A stretch of 35,537 nucleotides of DNA. It comes from an uncultured Clostridia bacterium (GTDB lineage: Bacteria > Bacillota > Clostridia > TANB77 > CAG-508). Made by a program: the position numbers and the translations under genes. The stretch covers positions 1-35,537 of the forward strand of contig CAKPDR010000014.1 of assembly GCA_934149075.1 (NCBI GenBank). Reading direction: 5' to 3'. Position 1 is the first letter of the stretch. Each line of letters opens with the position of its first letter. Positions 1 through 7,497 of the stretch are shown here, one piece after another. The notes below the pieces were generated by a model. It ran no database searches and was not told the origin of the DNA. It saw nothing but the letters and a program-made list of their open reading frames with translations.

Positions 1-164
1 CCTGGAATTTCACCTTTGTGTGCTAATTCTCTGAAACATACACGGCAAATTCCATATTTTCTAATATAAGCATGTGGTCTACCACAAATTTTACATCTAT
101 TGTATTCTCTTGTTTTATATTTTTGTGGTCTAGCTTGTTTTACTTTCATAGATTTTTTAGCCAT
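1..164 (-). CDS. rpsN: 30S ribosomal protein S14, zinc-binding type (3' end cut by window)
   Basis: Small-subunit protein S14 of the 30S head. The visible 54 codons contain the two zinc-knuckle pairs of the short type (CKICGRPH near residues 24-31 and CRVCFREL near 40-47), typical of the 61-residue Gram-positive S14. The ATG at 164-162 follows an AGGAGGAGAAAAA ribosome-binding site. Reading stops at the window edge in EIPG, so about seven C-terminal residues are missing through truncation, not mutation. It follows L5 in the usual spc order (L14-L24-L5-S14). Confidence 0.95.
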   Translation of the reverse strand, partial: MAKKSMKVKQARPQKYKTREYNRCKICGRPHAYIRKYGICRVCFRELAHKGEIP

Positions 165-183
165 TATTTTTTCTCCTCCTTAA

Positions 184-723
184 CTATGCTTTAAAAGGCA
201 TTCCTAATAATTTTAATAGCTCTTTTGCCTCTTCGTCTGTTTCAGCTGTTGTTACAAATATGATATCCATACCTCTTAATTTATCTACTTTATCATATTC
301 GATTTCTGGGAATATTAATTGTTCTTTAATACCCATTGAGTAGTTTCCTCTTCCATCAAAAGAATTTACAGAAACACCTCTAAAATCTCTAACTCTTGGA
401 AGTGCTACATTGAATAGTTTGTAAGCAAAGTCATACATTTTATCTGCTCTTAATGTAACTTTACATCCAACGTTTGCTCCTTCTCTTAATTTAAATGCTG
501 CGATTGATTTTTTTGCTTTTGTTATCATTGGTCTTTGACCTGTGATTTGTGTTAAATCATTCATTGCATTTTCTAATGATTTAGGATTTTCTTTTATATC
601 TCCTAAACCTATATTTATAACTATTTTATCAAGTTTTGGTACTTGCATAGTTGATTTATATTCAAATTTTTTCATTAATGCTGGAATTACTTCTTTTTCA
701 TATTGCTCTCTTAATTTTTCCAT
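184..723 (-). CDS. rplE: 50S ribosomal protein L5
   Basis: L5 binds 5S rRNA and contacts the P-site tRNA in the central protuberance. The 179-residue length is standard. Family signatures include KLDKIVINIGLGD near 31-43, the basic ITGQRPMITKAKKSIAAFKL stretch near 60-79, and RDFRGVSVNSFDGRGNY near 112-128. The ATG follows AAGGAGGAATAACTAAAA. It sits between L24 and S14 with short gaps, as in the canonical spc operon, and is presumably cotranscribed from the S10 promoter. Confidence 0.98.
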   Translation of the reverse strand: MEKLREQYEKEVIPALMKKFEYKSTMQVPKLDKIVINIGLGDIKENPKSLENAMNDLTQITGQRPMITKAKKSIAAFKLREGANVGCKVTLRADKMYDFAYKLFNVALPRVRDFRGVSVNSFDGRGNYSMGIKEQLIFPEIEYDKVDKLRGMDIIFVTTAETDEEAKELLKLLGMPFKA

Positions 724-746
724 TTTTAGTTATTCCTCCTTCCTTT

Positions 747-1055
747 TTACTTTATTACTGTTCCACATTTTTTACAAATACGAACTTTTTTATCATTTTC
801 TACTTTATACCCAATTCTAGCTGGTTTTCCACATTTTGAACATACTACATTAACTTTTGAACTGTTTATAGCACATTCAACAGGAATTATTCCGCCTTCT
901 TCTCCTTGTTTTCTAGGTTTGATGTGTTTTTTTCTAACATTTACGCCTTTTACAACTACTTTTGAGTCTTTTGGTATAACTTCTAATACTTCTCCTTTTT
1001 TACCTTTATCATTTCCAGATAAAACTTGGACTGTATCTCCTTTTTTTATTTTCAT
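747..1055 (-). CDS. rplX: 50S ribosomal protein L24
   Basis: L24 is an assembly-initiating 23S rRNA-binding protein. The N-terminal KOW motif is clear (KKGDTVQVLSGNDKGKKGEV, residues 4-23). The C-terminus carries two CxxC pairs (Cys72/75 and Cys94/97) that probably bind zinc, a feature of some Firmicutes L24 proteins. Length 102 residues is normal. The start codon follows AAGGAGGTTAAACTCA. It lies between L14 and L5 in the spc order. Confidence 0.97.
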   Translation of the reverse strand: MKIKKGDTVQVLSGNDKGKKGEVLEVIPKDSKVVVKGVNVRKKHIKPRKQGEEGGIIPVECAINSSKVNVVCSKCGKPARIGYKVENDKKVRICKKCGTVIK

Positions 1056-1080
1056 TGAGTTTAACCTCCTTCTTTACTTA

Positions 1081-1449
1081 TTATAAAACTTCTGGTGCTA
1101 ATGATAATATTTTCATATAATCCTTTTCTCTTAATTCTCTTGCAACTGGTCCAAATATACGTGTTCCTTTTGGTGTTTTGTCTTCTTTTATTATTACTGC
1201 TGCATTTTCATCAAATTTTACATATGAACCATCTTGTCTTCTTAGACCTTTTTTACTTCTTACGATAACAGCTTTTACAACATCACCTTTTTTAACAACA
1301 CCACCAGGTATTGCTGATTTAACAGATGCAACTATTACATCACCAATGTTTGCTGTTTTCTTATATGAACCACCCATACATCTGATACACATAATTTCTT
1401 TAGCTCCAGTATTGTCAGCAACTTTTAATATTGATTGTTGTTGTATCAT
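1081..1449 (-). CDS. rplN: 50S ribosomal protein L14
   Basis: L14 forms part of an intersubunit bridge and binds 23S rRNA. The 122-residue protein starts MIQQQSILKVADNTGAKEIM and has the conserved GDVIVASVKSAIPGG and GTRIFGPVARELR segments. The ATG follows AAAAAGGAGGAAAATAAATC, three bases after the S17 stop codon, so the two are probably translationally coupled. Confidence 0.98.
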   Translation of the reverse strand: MIQQQSILKVADNTGAKEIMCIRCMGGSYKKTANIGDVIVASVKSAIPGGVVKKGDVVKAVIVRSKKGLRRQDGSYVKFDENAAVIIKEDKTPKGTRIFGPVARELREKDYMKILSLAPEVL

Positions 1450-1452
1450 GAT

Positions 1453-1713
1453 TTATTTTCCTCCTTTTTCAAGAATTTCAACTACTCTCCATCTCTTGTC
1501 TTTAGAAAGTGGTCTTGTTTCCATTACTTTTACTTTATCTCCTATTTCACAGCTATTGTTTTCGTCATGAGCTTTTAATTTATATGTTCTTTTAACTGTT
1601 TTTCCATACATTTTATGGCTTACACTTGTTTCTACTGAAACAACTACTGTTTTGTCCATCTTGTCAGATGTTACAGTTCCAACCATAACTTTACGAAGAT
1701 TTCTTTCTTCCAT
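1453..1713 (-). CDS. rpsQ: 30S ribosomal protein S17
   Basis: S17 is a primary 16S rRNA-binding protein with an OB fold. The 86-residue protein has the family motif GTVTSDKMDKTVVVSVE near residues 12-28 and GDKVKVMETRPLSKDKRW near 57-74. The ATG follows AAGGAGGTATAAAACCT. Upstream, the gap to L29 is unusually long for this operon because a short repeat element occupies it. Confidence 0.97.
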   Translation of the reverse strand: MEERNLRKVMVGTVTSDKMDKTVVVSVETSVSHKMYGKTVKRTYKLKAHDENNSCEIGDKVKVMETRPLSKDKRWRVVEILEKGGK

Positions 1714-1743
1714 AGGTTTTATACCTCCTTCTACTTTTGGTCA

Positions 1744-1814
1744 GGGGACACATCTTTTTTAATAAGGGGTCACATCTTTTTCATAGGTATTCCTCTTAGG
1801 ACAAGATATGTCCC
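1744..1814. repeat. GGGGACACATC-type repeat in the S17-L29 spacer
   Basis: The 153-bp gap between rpmC and rpsQ holds two near-identical direct repeats, GGGGACACATCTTTTTT at 1744-1760 and GGGGTCACATCTTTTTC at 1766-1782 (15 of 17 the same). An inverted copy of the first, AAGATATGTCCC, lies at 1803-1814 and matches 1745-1756 at 11 of 12 positions, so the RNA could fold into a long hairpin. The GGGACAC core recurs in the same orientation at 21302 and 35488. It looks like a small REP/MITE-like insertion; no coding potential seen. Confidence 0.6.
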
Positions 1815-1866
1815 ACCCATGATTATTATCTCAGCCTTATTAAATTATGACTACCCTTTTTATTTT

Positions 1867-2070
1867 TTACGCTTTAGCTTCTGCTATTTTTCTCTCTGTT
1901 AATACAGTATTTATTTTAGCTATATCTTTTTTAACCTCTTTAATTTTCATTGGGTTATCTAATCCGTTTGTAGCCAAACTGAATTTTAATTTGAATAATT
2001 CTGTTTTTAATTCACCTAATTCTTTTTCTAATTCTGGTGAAGACATTTCTCTAATCTTATTTATCTTCAT
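1867..2070 (-). CDS. rpmC: 50S ribosomal protein L29
   Basis: L29 is the small two-helix protein near the peptide exit tunnel. I place the start at the ATG at 2070-2068 (MKINKIREMSSPELEKELGE), giving 67 residues; the frame is open for three codons upstream but AGGTG lies six bases before this ATG. The start is inside the L16 gene, overlapping its last codons by 14 bases in another frame, which implies coupling. Family features are the SxxELxxEL pattern and the central FKLKFSLATNGLDNP. Confidence 0.95.
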   Translation of the reverse strand: MKINKIREMSSPELEKELGELKTELFKLKFSLATNGLDNPMKIKEVKKDIAKINTVLTERKIAEAKA

Positions 2071-2503
2071 CACAATCACCTACCTTGCTTTCAGTTTCTT
2101 TTGCTACGAATTTACATTTAATTGGTAGTTTATTCATAGCTAATCTCAAGGCTTCTCTAGCTGTTTCTTCTGATACACCTGCTATTTCAAACATTACTCT
2201 ACCAGGTTTTACAGCAGCTACCCAATATTCAACATTACCTTTACCTTTACCACCACGAGTTCCAGCTGGTTTTTGTGTTATTGGTTTGTCTGGAAATATT
2301 TTAATCCAAACTTTTCCACCTCTTTTTGTATAACGTGTCATAGCAATACGAGCTGCTTCAATTTGGTTTCCCTTAATTAATCCAGCTTCAACTGCTTGTA
2401 ATCCGTATTCTCCGTCTGTAACTTTATTTCCTCTTGTTGCTTTTCCTCTATTTCTACCTTTTTGCATTTTTCTAAATTTAGATTTTTTTGGCATTAATGG
2501 CAT
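2057..2503 (-). CDS. rplP: 50S ribosomal protein L16
   Basis: L16 helps form the A-site region of the 50S subunit. It starts MPLMPKKSKFRKMQKGRNRG and contains GNQIEAARIAMTRYTKRGGK and KPAGTRGGKGKGNVEYW, all typical. Its ATG overlaps the S3 stop codon as TAATG, with GGAGGAG seven bases upstream. The acidic tail VGDCDEDK is encoded over the L29 start. Length 148 is slightly longer than usual at the C-terminus, perhaps because of that overlap. Confidence 0.98.
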   Translation of the reverse strand: MPLMPKKSKFRKMQKGRNRGKATRGNKVTDGEYGLQAVEAGLIKGNQIEAARIAMTRYTKRGGKVWIKIFPDKPITQKPAGTRGGKGKGNVEYWVAAVKPGRVMFEIAGVSEETAREALRLAMNKLPIKCKFVAKETESKVGDCDEDK

Positions 2504-3159
2504 TATTTGTCTCCTCCTTCCACTTTTTTAGTTGGAAGAACTTCACCTTTATAAATCCATACTTTAACACCGATTTTTCCATATGTTGTATCTGCTTCAG
2601 CAAATCCATAGTCAATATCAGCTCTTAAAGTTTGTAGAGGAACTGTTCCCTCTTTATAGAATTCAGTTCTTGCCATATCAGCTCCACCTAATCTTCCAGA
2701 TACAGCTGTTTTGATACCTAAAGCTCCTGATTTCATAGCTTTTTGCATACATTGTTTCATGGCTTTTCTGAATGAAATTCTTCTTTCTAGTTGGCTAGCT
2801 ATATCTTCTGCAACTAATTGTGCATCTGTTGATATTGCTTTTACCTCAACTATATTGATATTTACATCTTTACCGATTAATTTTGTTACATCTGCTTTTA
2901 AGCTTTCTGCTCCAGCTCCACCTTTTCCGATTATAATTCCTGGTTTAGCTGCATAAACATTAACTTTAACAAATTTTGCTGTTCTTTCAATTTCAATTTT
3001 TGAAATTCCAGCTGTATATAATTTTTTCTTTAAAAATTTACGAATTTTTTGATCTTCTACTAAGTAATCTGCAAAATTCTTAGAATCTGCATACCATTTA
3101 GCATTCCAATCTTTTATGATTCCAACTCTCACACCTGTTGGATGTACTTTTTGTCCCAT
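2503..3159 (-). CDS. rpsC: 30S ribosomal protein S3
   Basis: S3 lies at the mRNA entry channel. The 218-residue protein begins MGQKVHPTGVRVGIIKDW, has a type II KH domain with the loop GIIIGKGGAGAE near residues 74-85, and the C-terminal block GRLGGADMARTEFYKEG. The ATG follows AAAGGAGGATTCTAGAAA. Its stop codon overlaps the L16 start (TAATG), indicating coupling. Confidence 0.98.
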   Translation of the reverse strand: MGQKVHPTGVRVGIIKDWNAKWYADSKNFADYLVEDQKIRKFLKKKLYTAGISKIEIERTAKFVKVNVYAAKPGIIIGKGGAGAESLKADVTKLIGKDVNINIVEVKAISTDAQLVAEDIASQLERRISFRKAMKQCMQKAMKSGALGIKTAVSGRLGGADMARTEFYKEGTVPLQTLRADIDYGFAEADTTYGKIGVKVWIYKGEVLPTKKVEGGDK

Positions 3160-3178
3160 TTTCTAGAATCCTCCTTTC

Positions 3179-3532
3179 CTATTCTGCTTCTCTAACTACG
3201 ATAGTTATATGACTTGTTCTTTTTCTAATTCTAACTGCTGATCCTTTTGCAGCTGGTCTTATTCTCTTTAATGTTGGACCTTGGTTTGCAAATATTTCAG
3301 CAACATATAATTTTTCATGTTTCATTCCATGATTGTTTTCAGCATTTGCAATAGCTGATTTTAATAATTTTTCAATTACTTCTGATGATGCTTTTGGTGT
3401 AAATTTTACAATTGCTAAAGCTTCATCAACATTTTTTCCTCTTATTAAATCTGCAACTATTTTAACTTTTCTAGCTGAAATACGTGCATATTTTAAAGTT
3501 GCTTTAGCTTCTAATACTGCTGTTTCTTCCAC
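3179..3532 (-). CDS. rplV: 50S ribosomal protein L22
   Basis: L22 lines the nascent-peptide tunnel. Recognisable segments are KYARISARKVKIVADLIRGK near 14-33 and the C-terminal hairpin region KRIRPAAKGSAVRIRKRTSH. The start is a GTG at 3532-3530, chosen because AAGGAGGG sits seven bases upstream; it adds about six residues before the usual N-terminus. Length 117. Confidence 0.97.
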   Translation of the reverse strand: MEETAVLEAKATLKYARISARKVKIVADLIRGKNVDEALAIVKFTPKASSEVIEKLLKSAIANAENNHGMKHEKLYVAEIFANQGPTLKRIRPAAKGSAVRIRKRTSHITIVVREAE

Positions 3533-3556
3533 TACAATTCCCTCCTTAATTTATAT

Positions 3557-3826
3557 TTATTTTGTAGTTGCTTTTTCTCCTGCATGACCTTTAAATGTTC
3601 TTGTAGGAGCAAATTCACCTAATTTATGACCTATCATTTCTTCTGTTATATAAACTGGTACATGTTTTCTACCATCATGAACAGCGATTGTGTGTCCAAC
3701 CATTTGTGGATATATTGTTGAAGCTCTTGACCATGTCTTGATTACTTCTTTGTTTCCACTTTCGTTCATTGCTTCAACTCTTTTTAATAATTCTGGAGCA
3801 ACGAAAGGCATTTTATTTCTTGACAT
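3557..3826 (-). CDS. rpsS: 30S ribosomal protein S19
   Basis: S19 pairs with S13 in the 30S head. The 89-residue sequence has IKTWSRASTIYPQMVGHTI near 29-47, HDGRKHVPVYITEEMIGHKL and GEFAPTRTFKGHAG, the family hallmark. The ATG follows AGGAGGAAAATCAT. It lies between L2 and L22 as expected. Confidence 0.98.
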   Translation of the reverse strand: MSRNKMPFVAPELLKRVEAMNESGNKEVIKTWSRASTIYPQMVGHTIAVHDGRKHVPVYITEEMIGHKLGEFAPTRTFKGHAGEKATTK

Positions 3827-3843
3827 ATGATTTTCCTCCTATT

Positions 3844-4671
3844 CTATTTTCTTCTCTTTACGATAAATTTGTTTGTTCTATTTTTCTTATTTCTTGTCTT
3901 ATATCCTAATGCTGGTTTACCCCAAGGTGTCATTGGTCCTGAATGTCCAACTGGAGCTCTACCTTCACCACCACCATGTGGGTGATCTACTGGGTTCATT
4001 ACAGAACCTCTAACTGTAGGTCTAATTCCTAAGTGTCTTGTTTTACCTGCTTTTCCTAATTTAACATTTTCATGATCAGCATTTCCAACTACACCAATTG
4101 TAGCTCTACATCTTGCTAAGATTAATCTCATTTCTCCTGATGGTAATCTTACATGTGCATATTTTCCTTCTTTAGCCATAAGTTGTGCACTTTGTCCAGC
4201 AACTCTTACTAATTTTGCACCTTGACCTGGATTTAATTCTATATTATGGATTAATGTACCTACTGGTATGCTTGATATTGGAGCACAGTTTCCTGGTTTA
4301 ATATCAACACTTTCTCCTGATACAACCTTATCTCCATCTTTTAATCCTTGTGGTGCTATGATGTAACTTAATGTTCCATCTTCATATTTTATTAATGCTA
4401 TGTTAGCACTTCTGTTTGGATCATATTCAATTCCAACTACAGTTGCTTCCATATTATCTTTTAATCTTTTAAAATCTATTATTCTATATTTTTGTCTATT
4501 TCCTCCACCTTGATGTCTTACTGTTATTCTACCATATGAGTTTCTTCCTGCATTTTTCTTTTTCTTTGCAAGTAATGATTTTTCAGGAGTCTTTTTTGTA
4601 ACTTCTGCATAATCAGAAACTGTCATATTTCTTCTTGATGGTGTATAGGCTTTAAATCTTTTTATACCCAT
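3844..4671 (-). CDS. rplB: 50S ribosomal protein L2
   Basis: L2 binds 23S rRNA close to the peptidyl-transferase centre and is needed for subunit joining. The 275-residue protein starts MGIKRFKAYTPSRRNMTVSD and includes the conserved MNPVDHPHGGGEGRAPVG loop near residues 225-242. RBS AAAAGGAGAGATAATA. The 56-bp gap upstream separates it from an unrelated small gene, where L23 would normally be adjacent. Confidence 0.99.
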   Translation of the reverse strand: MGIKRFKAYTPSRRNMTVSDYAEVTKKTPEKSLLAKKKKNAGRNSYGRITVRHQGGGNRQKYRIIDFKRLKDNMEATVVGIEYDPNRSANIALIKYEDGTLSYIIAPQGLKDGDKVVSGESVDIKPGNCAPISSIPVGTLIHNIELNPGQGAKLVRVAGQSAQLMAKEGKYAHVRLPSGEMRLILARCRATIGVVGNADHENVKLGKAGKTRHLGIRPTVRGSVMNPVDHPHGGGEGRAPVGHSGPMTPWGKPALGYKTRNKKNRTNKFIVKRRK

Positions 4672-4727
4672 TATTATCTCTCCTTTTTATTTTACGGATT
4701 TTTTCCTGCTCCGTTTACAGATATTCT

Positions 4728-5033
4728 TTATTTTCCGGGTTCTTTCCCGATATCTCTTGCTAATTTTACATTAGACTTTTCTAAAGCTTGTTTATTTTTT
4801 TGTTTTATTTTGTTTTTCCTTATTAACTCAAAGCTCGAATTTTCTAATATTTTTCCAGAATTTTTCTTAACTGATATTTTATTCGTTCTAGGAGAAATGT
4901 CTGTTCTTTCTAATAAAGTTTCTCCTAATTTTTTAATCATTTCTTTTTGTTCTTTTGACAATTCATACTCTGATACTCTTATTATATCAGCATATATTTC
5001 TAACAAATTAGCATAATCTTCATTATTGGTCAT
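4728..5033 (-). CDS. Unknown small basic protein inserted between L23 and L2
   Basis: Not recognised. The frame codes for 101 residues and starts six bases after the L23 stop. The first 45 residues look helical and acidic (MTNNEDYANLLEIYADIIRV). The rest is rich in Lys, Asn and Ser (for example RKNKIKQKNKQALEKSNVKL) and probably disordered and nucleic-acid binding. No Cys, signal peptide or membrane segment. The only Shine-Dalgarno match (GGGAG) is about 11 bases upstream, so translation may depend on coupling to L23. Codon use is AT-rich like its neighbours. rplW-rplB are normally adjacent, so this is either a lineage-specific gene or an insertion. It could be a nonfunctional frame, but 101 open codons in the operon strand with proper spacing argue for a gene. 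Confidence 0.6.
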   Translation of the reverse strand: MTNNEDYANLLEIYADIIRVSEYELSKEQKEMIKKLGETLLERTDISPRTNKISVKKNSGKILENSSFELIRKNKIKQKNKQALEKSNVKLARDIGKEPGK

Positions 5034-5039
5034 TCCAAA

Positions 5040-5387
5040 TTAAGCTCCCATAAATTCATCTATAGAATCTTTGAACTTCTTAGAAGCTTTAACCTCTTTT
5101 CCACCTTTTCCAAGGTATGTTTTTTCAGCTGGATTCATATCTATTGTAACAATAGCTTTTTTCCAATCTGGAGTCTTTCCTTCTACATATCTAACTCTTT
5201 TTGTTTTTCCTTTAACTATCATTGTGTTAACATTTAATACTTTAACTTCAAATAATTTTTCAACAGCTTTTGCTATTTCAACTTTTGTTGCTTTTTTGTT
5301 AACTTCGAAAGTGTATTTTCCTGATTGCATTTCATCATTGCTTTTTTCAGTTATTACTGGTCTTACTATGATTTCTTCTGGTAACAT
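5040..5387 (-). CDS. rplW: 50S ribosomal protein L23
   Basis: L23 sits at the tunnel exit and docks SRP and trigger factor. Signatures: IIVRPVITEKSND near 5-17, YTFEVNKKATKVEIAKAVEK near 25-44, and NTMIVKGKTKRVRY. Its 115 residues exceed the usual 95-100 because of a C-terminal extension ending KFKDSIDEFMGA. The ATG overlaps the L4 stop as TAATG with GAGGAGGTG upstream. Confidence 0.97.
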   Translation of the reverse strand: MLPEEIIVRPVITEKSNDEMQSGKYTFEVNKKATKVEIAKAVEKLFEVKVLNVNTMIVKGKTKRVRYVEGKTPDWKKAIVTIDMNPAEKTYLGKGGKEVKASKKFKDSIDEFMGA

Positions 5388-6010
5388 TAGGCATACACCT
5401 CCTCTAATTTTTTAACAGTATCTAGTGGTAAAACTAATTTACTGCAATTTAATAAATCAAATACATTTATCATGTTTAATTGAATAGCTTTTACACCTTC
5501 AATGTTTCTACTTGATAAGTAAACATTTTCATTTTTATCTGTTAAGATAATTAATGTTTTTCCTGTTACTTTTAAATCTGTTAAAGCTTGTGCCATAACT
5601 TTTGTTTTTGGTTCTTTAACTTCTAATTTGTCAACAACTGTCAATTCATTATCTAATACTTTTGCACTTAATAATGATCTGATTGCAAGTTGTTTTTCTT
5701 TCTTATTAACTCTATATTTATATGAACGTGGTTTTGGTCCTAAAGCTATACCACCTTTAATCCATTGTGGAGCACGTATACTACCTTGTCTAGCTCTACC
5801 TGTTCCTTTTTGTCTCCATGGTTTTCTTCCACCACCACGAACTTCTGCTCTTGTTTTTGTACTTTGTGTACCTTGTCTTTGATTAGCTAAGTAGTTTACT
5901 AAAACACTATGTACAACTGCTTCATTTGGTTCGATTCCAAATACAGCTGCATTTAATTCTACATCACTAACTTTTTTACCTTGCATGTTATATACATCTA
6001 CTTTTGGCAT
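5387..6010 (-). CDS. rplD: 50S ribosomal protein L4
   Basis: L4 binds 23S rRNA and reaches into the exit tunnel; in enterobacteria it also represses its own S10 operon. The 207-residue protein has RQGTQSTKTRAEVRGGGRKP near 45-64 and WRQKGTGRARQGSIRAPQW, the tunnel-loop signature. RBS AAGGAGGAAATACGAA. Its product is the natural candidate to act on the structured leader upstream of rpsJ, although that is inference. Confidence 0.98.
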   Translation of the reverse strand: MPKVDVYNMQGKKVSDVELNAAVFGIEPNEAVVHSVLVNYLANQRQGTQSTKTRAEVRGGGRKPWRQKGTGRARQGSIRAPQWIKGGIALGPKPRSYKYRVNKKEKQLAIRSLLSAKVLDNELTVVDKLEVKEPKTKVMAQALTDLKVTGKTLIILTDKNENVYLSSRNIEGVKAIQLNMINVFDLLNCSKLVLPLDTVKKLEEVYA

Positions 6011-6036
6011 TTCGTATTTCCTCCTTTTCTATAACC

Positions 6037-6666
6037 TTAAGCTTTAATAGCTGATTTTATTTTTAAGATAGATCCTTTTGGTCCTGGAACACTACCTTTT
6101 ACTAATATTACATTTTTATCTAAATCTACTTTTACAACATCTAAGTTTTGTATTGTAACTGTAACTCTTCCCATATGTCCTGGAAGTTTTTTACCTTTAA
6201 ATACTCTTCCTGGTGTTGATGTTGATCCCATTGAACCTGGTCTTCTATGATACATAGATCCATGTCCCATTGGTCCTCTATGTTGTCCATGTCTTTTTAT
6301 TACACCTTGGAATCCTTTTCCTTTTGATGTACCTTGGACATCTATTTTTTCACCTTCAGCAAATACATCTGCTTTTAATTCATCTCCAACTTTGATTCCT
6401 TCTATTGAATCTAGTCTGAATTCTCTTAAATGTTTTTTTGCTGTAACATTTGCTTTTGCAAAATGTCCTTTTTCTGGTTTGTTTAATTTATTTTCTTTAA
6501 CTTCTCCAAATCCTAATTGTATTGCTTCATATCCATCATTTTCTAATGTTTTTACTTGAGCAACTACACATGGACCTGCTTCTAATACTGTTACTGGAAT
6601 AACTGTTCCATTTTCATCAAATATTTGAGTCATTCCTAATTTCTTTCCGATTAATGCTTTTTTCAT
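6037..6666 (-). CDS. rplC: 50S ribosomal protein L3
   Basis: L3 initiates 50S assembly. I start it at the ATG at 6666-6664 (MKKALIGKKLGMTQIFDENG), eight bases after GGAGGAG, giving 209 residues, the normal size. The same frame is open for another 29 codons from a GTG at 6753 and further upstream without a stop, but that part has no L3 homology and a different base composition. Conserved block GQHRGPMGHGSMYHRRPGSM lies in the central rRNA-binding loop. Confidence 0.96.
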   Translation of the reverse strand: MKKALIGKKLGMTQIFDENGTVIPVTVLEAGPCVVAQVKTLENDGYEAIQLGFGEVKENKLNKPEKGHFAKANVTAKKHLREFRLDSIEGIKVGDELKADVFAEGEKIDVQGTSKGKGFQGVIKRHGQHRGPMGHGSMYHRRPGSMGSTSTPGRVFKGKKLPGHMGRVTVTIQNLDVVKVDLDKNVILVKGSVPGPKGSILKIKSAIKA

Positions 6667-6861
6667 TTTTCTTTCTCCTCCTATTGGCTGATCTGCTAAT
6701 TCTAAACTGCGTCTCGCGTTGTTAAGCTTCGTCGTCATTTTCTCACCGTACACGAGTACTGCCTCGAAAATTTCTCCTCGCTTGCCTAGCGATACTTGTT
6801 TATAATTACCATCTATTACTTATCAGCGTGGTTTTCGATTTTAATCTTTATATATTTGAAA
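6667..6861 (-). other. Compositionally odd spacer between S10 and L3
   Basis: A 195-bp gap separates rpsJ and rplC, where these genes are usually tightly packed. The central part (about 6680-6790) is visibly GC-richer than the rest of the window, with CTCGCGTTG, CGTCGTC and CTCCTCGCTTGCC. On the minus strand it can form short hairpins: CGCT/AGCG around 6778-6790, ATTTTC/GAAAAT enclosing GTAC-TCGT-GTAC, and AACGCG paired to CGC(A)GTT. It also reads through in frame with L3. It may be an internal leader (RNA element) controlling L3, or a remnant of an insertion. Confidence 0.4.
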
Positions 6862-7185
6862 CTAGTTTTTGATTTCGATGTCAACACCTGCTGGTAGTTC
6901 TAGTTTCATTAAACTATCCATTGTTTTTTGTGTTGGGTAAAGAATGTCGATAACTCTTTTGTGTGTTCTCATTTCGAATTGTTCTCTTGAATCTTTGTGT
7001 TTGTGTGGAGAACGTAAGATTGTTACGATTTCTTTTTGTGTTGGTAATGGAATAGGACCTGATACTTTTGCTCCTGTTTTCTTAGCAGTATCTACTATCT
7101 TTTCAGCAGACTGATCTAAAACTACATGGTCATAAGCTTTTAGTCTTATTCTAATTTTTTCACTTGATACAACTGTTTTTGCCAT
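6862..7185 (-). CDS. rpsJ: 30S ribosomal protein S10
   Basis: First gene of the operon. S10 is a 30S head protein and, as NusE, a component of antitermination complexes. The 107-residue sequence shows IRIRLKAYDHVVLDQSAEKI near 12-31 and RSPHKHKDSREQFEMRTHKR near 58-77, which are diagnostic. The ATG follows AAGGAGGGAAAATTACA. It lies about 240 bases downstream of a consensus promoter. Confidence 0.98.
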   Translation of the reverse strand: MAKTVVSSEKIRIRLKAYDHVVLDQSAEKIVDTAKKTGAKVSGPIPLPTQKEIVTILRSPHKHKDSREQFEMRTHKRVIDILYPTQKTMDSLMKLELPAGVDIEIKN

Positions 7186-7424
7186 TGTAATTTTCCCTCC
7201 TTAAAATAAATATAATTTTTAAATTACGCGTTGGCAAGTTATAACACGTCCGGGTGTTTCGTATTTACCCATTATAAAATCCCAAAACTCGCATGATTAT
7301 TCTGGGATAAGTGCTTTGTATAATATTTAAACTTACCGCCTGGTCTAGCCAAGACATACTCCACTGAAGTTCCCTCCACTCTAAGAGTGTAGCCACATTC
7401 AGCTTCAACGCTACAATTCATGCT
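7186..7424 (-). promoter_or_regulatory. Structured 5' leader of the S10 operon
   Basis: About 240 nt separate the predicted transcription start (near 7423) from the S10 start codon. On the transcript there are hairpins CACTC-TTA-GAGTG, CTTGG-CTAGA-CCAGG, and a longer one whose arms ATCCCAGAA and TTTTGGGAT (nine pairs with one G-U) lie near 7271-7310 and are followed by TTTTA, resembling an attenuator. Two short frames in tandem also occur: one ending at 7272 (49-51 codons, ends HASFGIL) and one of 17 codons at 7219-7272 (starts MGKYETPGRV), joined by a TAATG overlap. The first ATG lies at or before the expected transcript start, so coding is doubtful. A ribosomal-protein autoregulatory leader is the simplest reading. 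Confidence 0.55.
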
Positions 7425-7429
7425 CATCT

Positions 7430-7458
7430 ATTATATAACGGATTGTTACTTATGTCAA
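7430..7458 (-). promoter_or_regulatory. Sigma-A promoter of the S10/spc operon
   Basis: On the minus strand TTGACA (7458-7453) and TATAAT (7435-7430) are separated by exactly 17 bp: a perfect match to the vegetative consensus. Transcription should begin near 7423. This is the only strong promoter seen for the ribosomal genes. Confidence 0.9.
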
Positions 7459-7497
7459 TACTTTTAGAGCAAAATTTTCCATTTTTGTTCTTCATAG

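Noticed and set aside
6667..6753. N-terminal extension of L3 from a GTG at 6753
   Set aside because: No L3 family sequence there, and a perfect Shine-Dalgarno precedes the ATG at 6666.
7272..7427. 51-codon frame in the S10 leader as a real gene
   Set aside because: Its first ATG lies upstream of the predicted transcription start and the second lies almost at the 5' end, with no ribosome-binding site; RNA structure is a better explanation.
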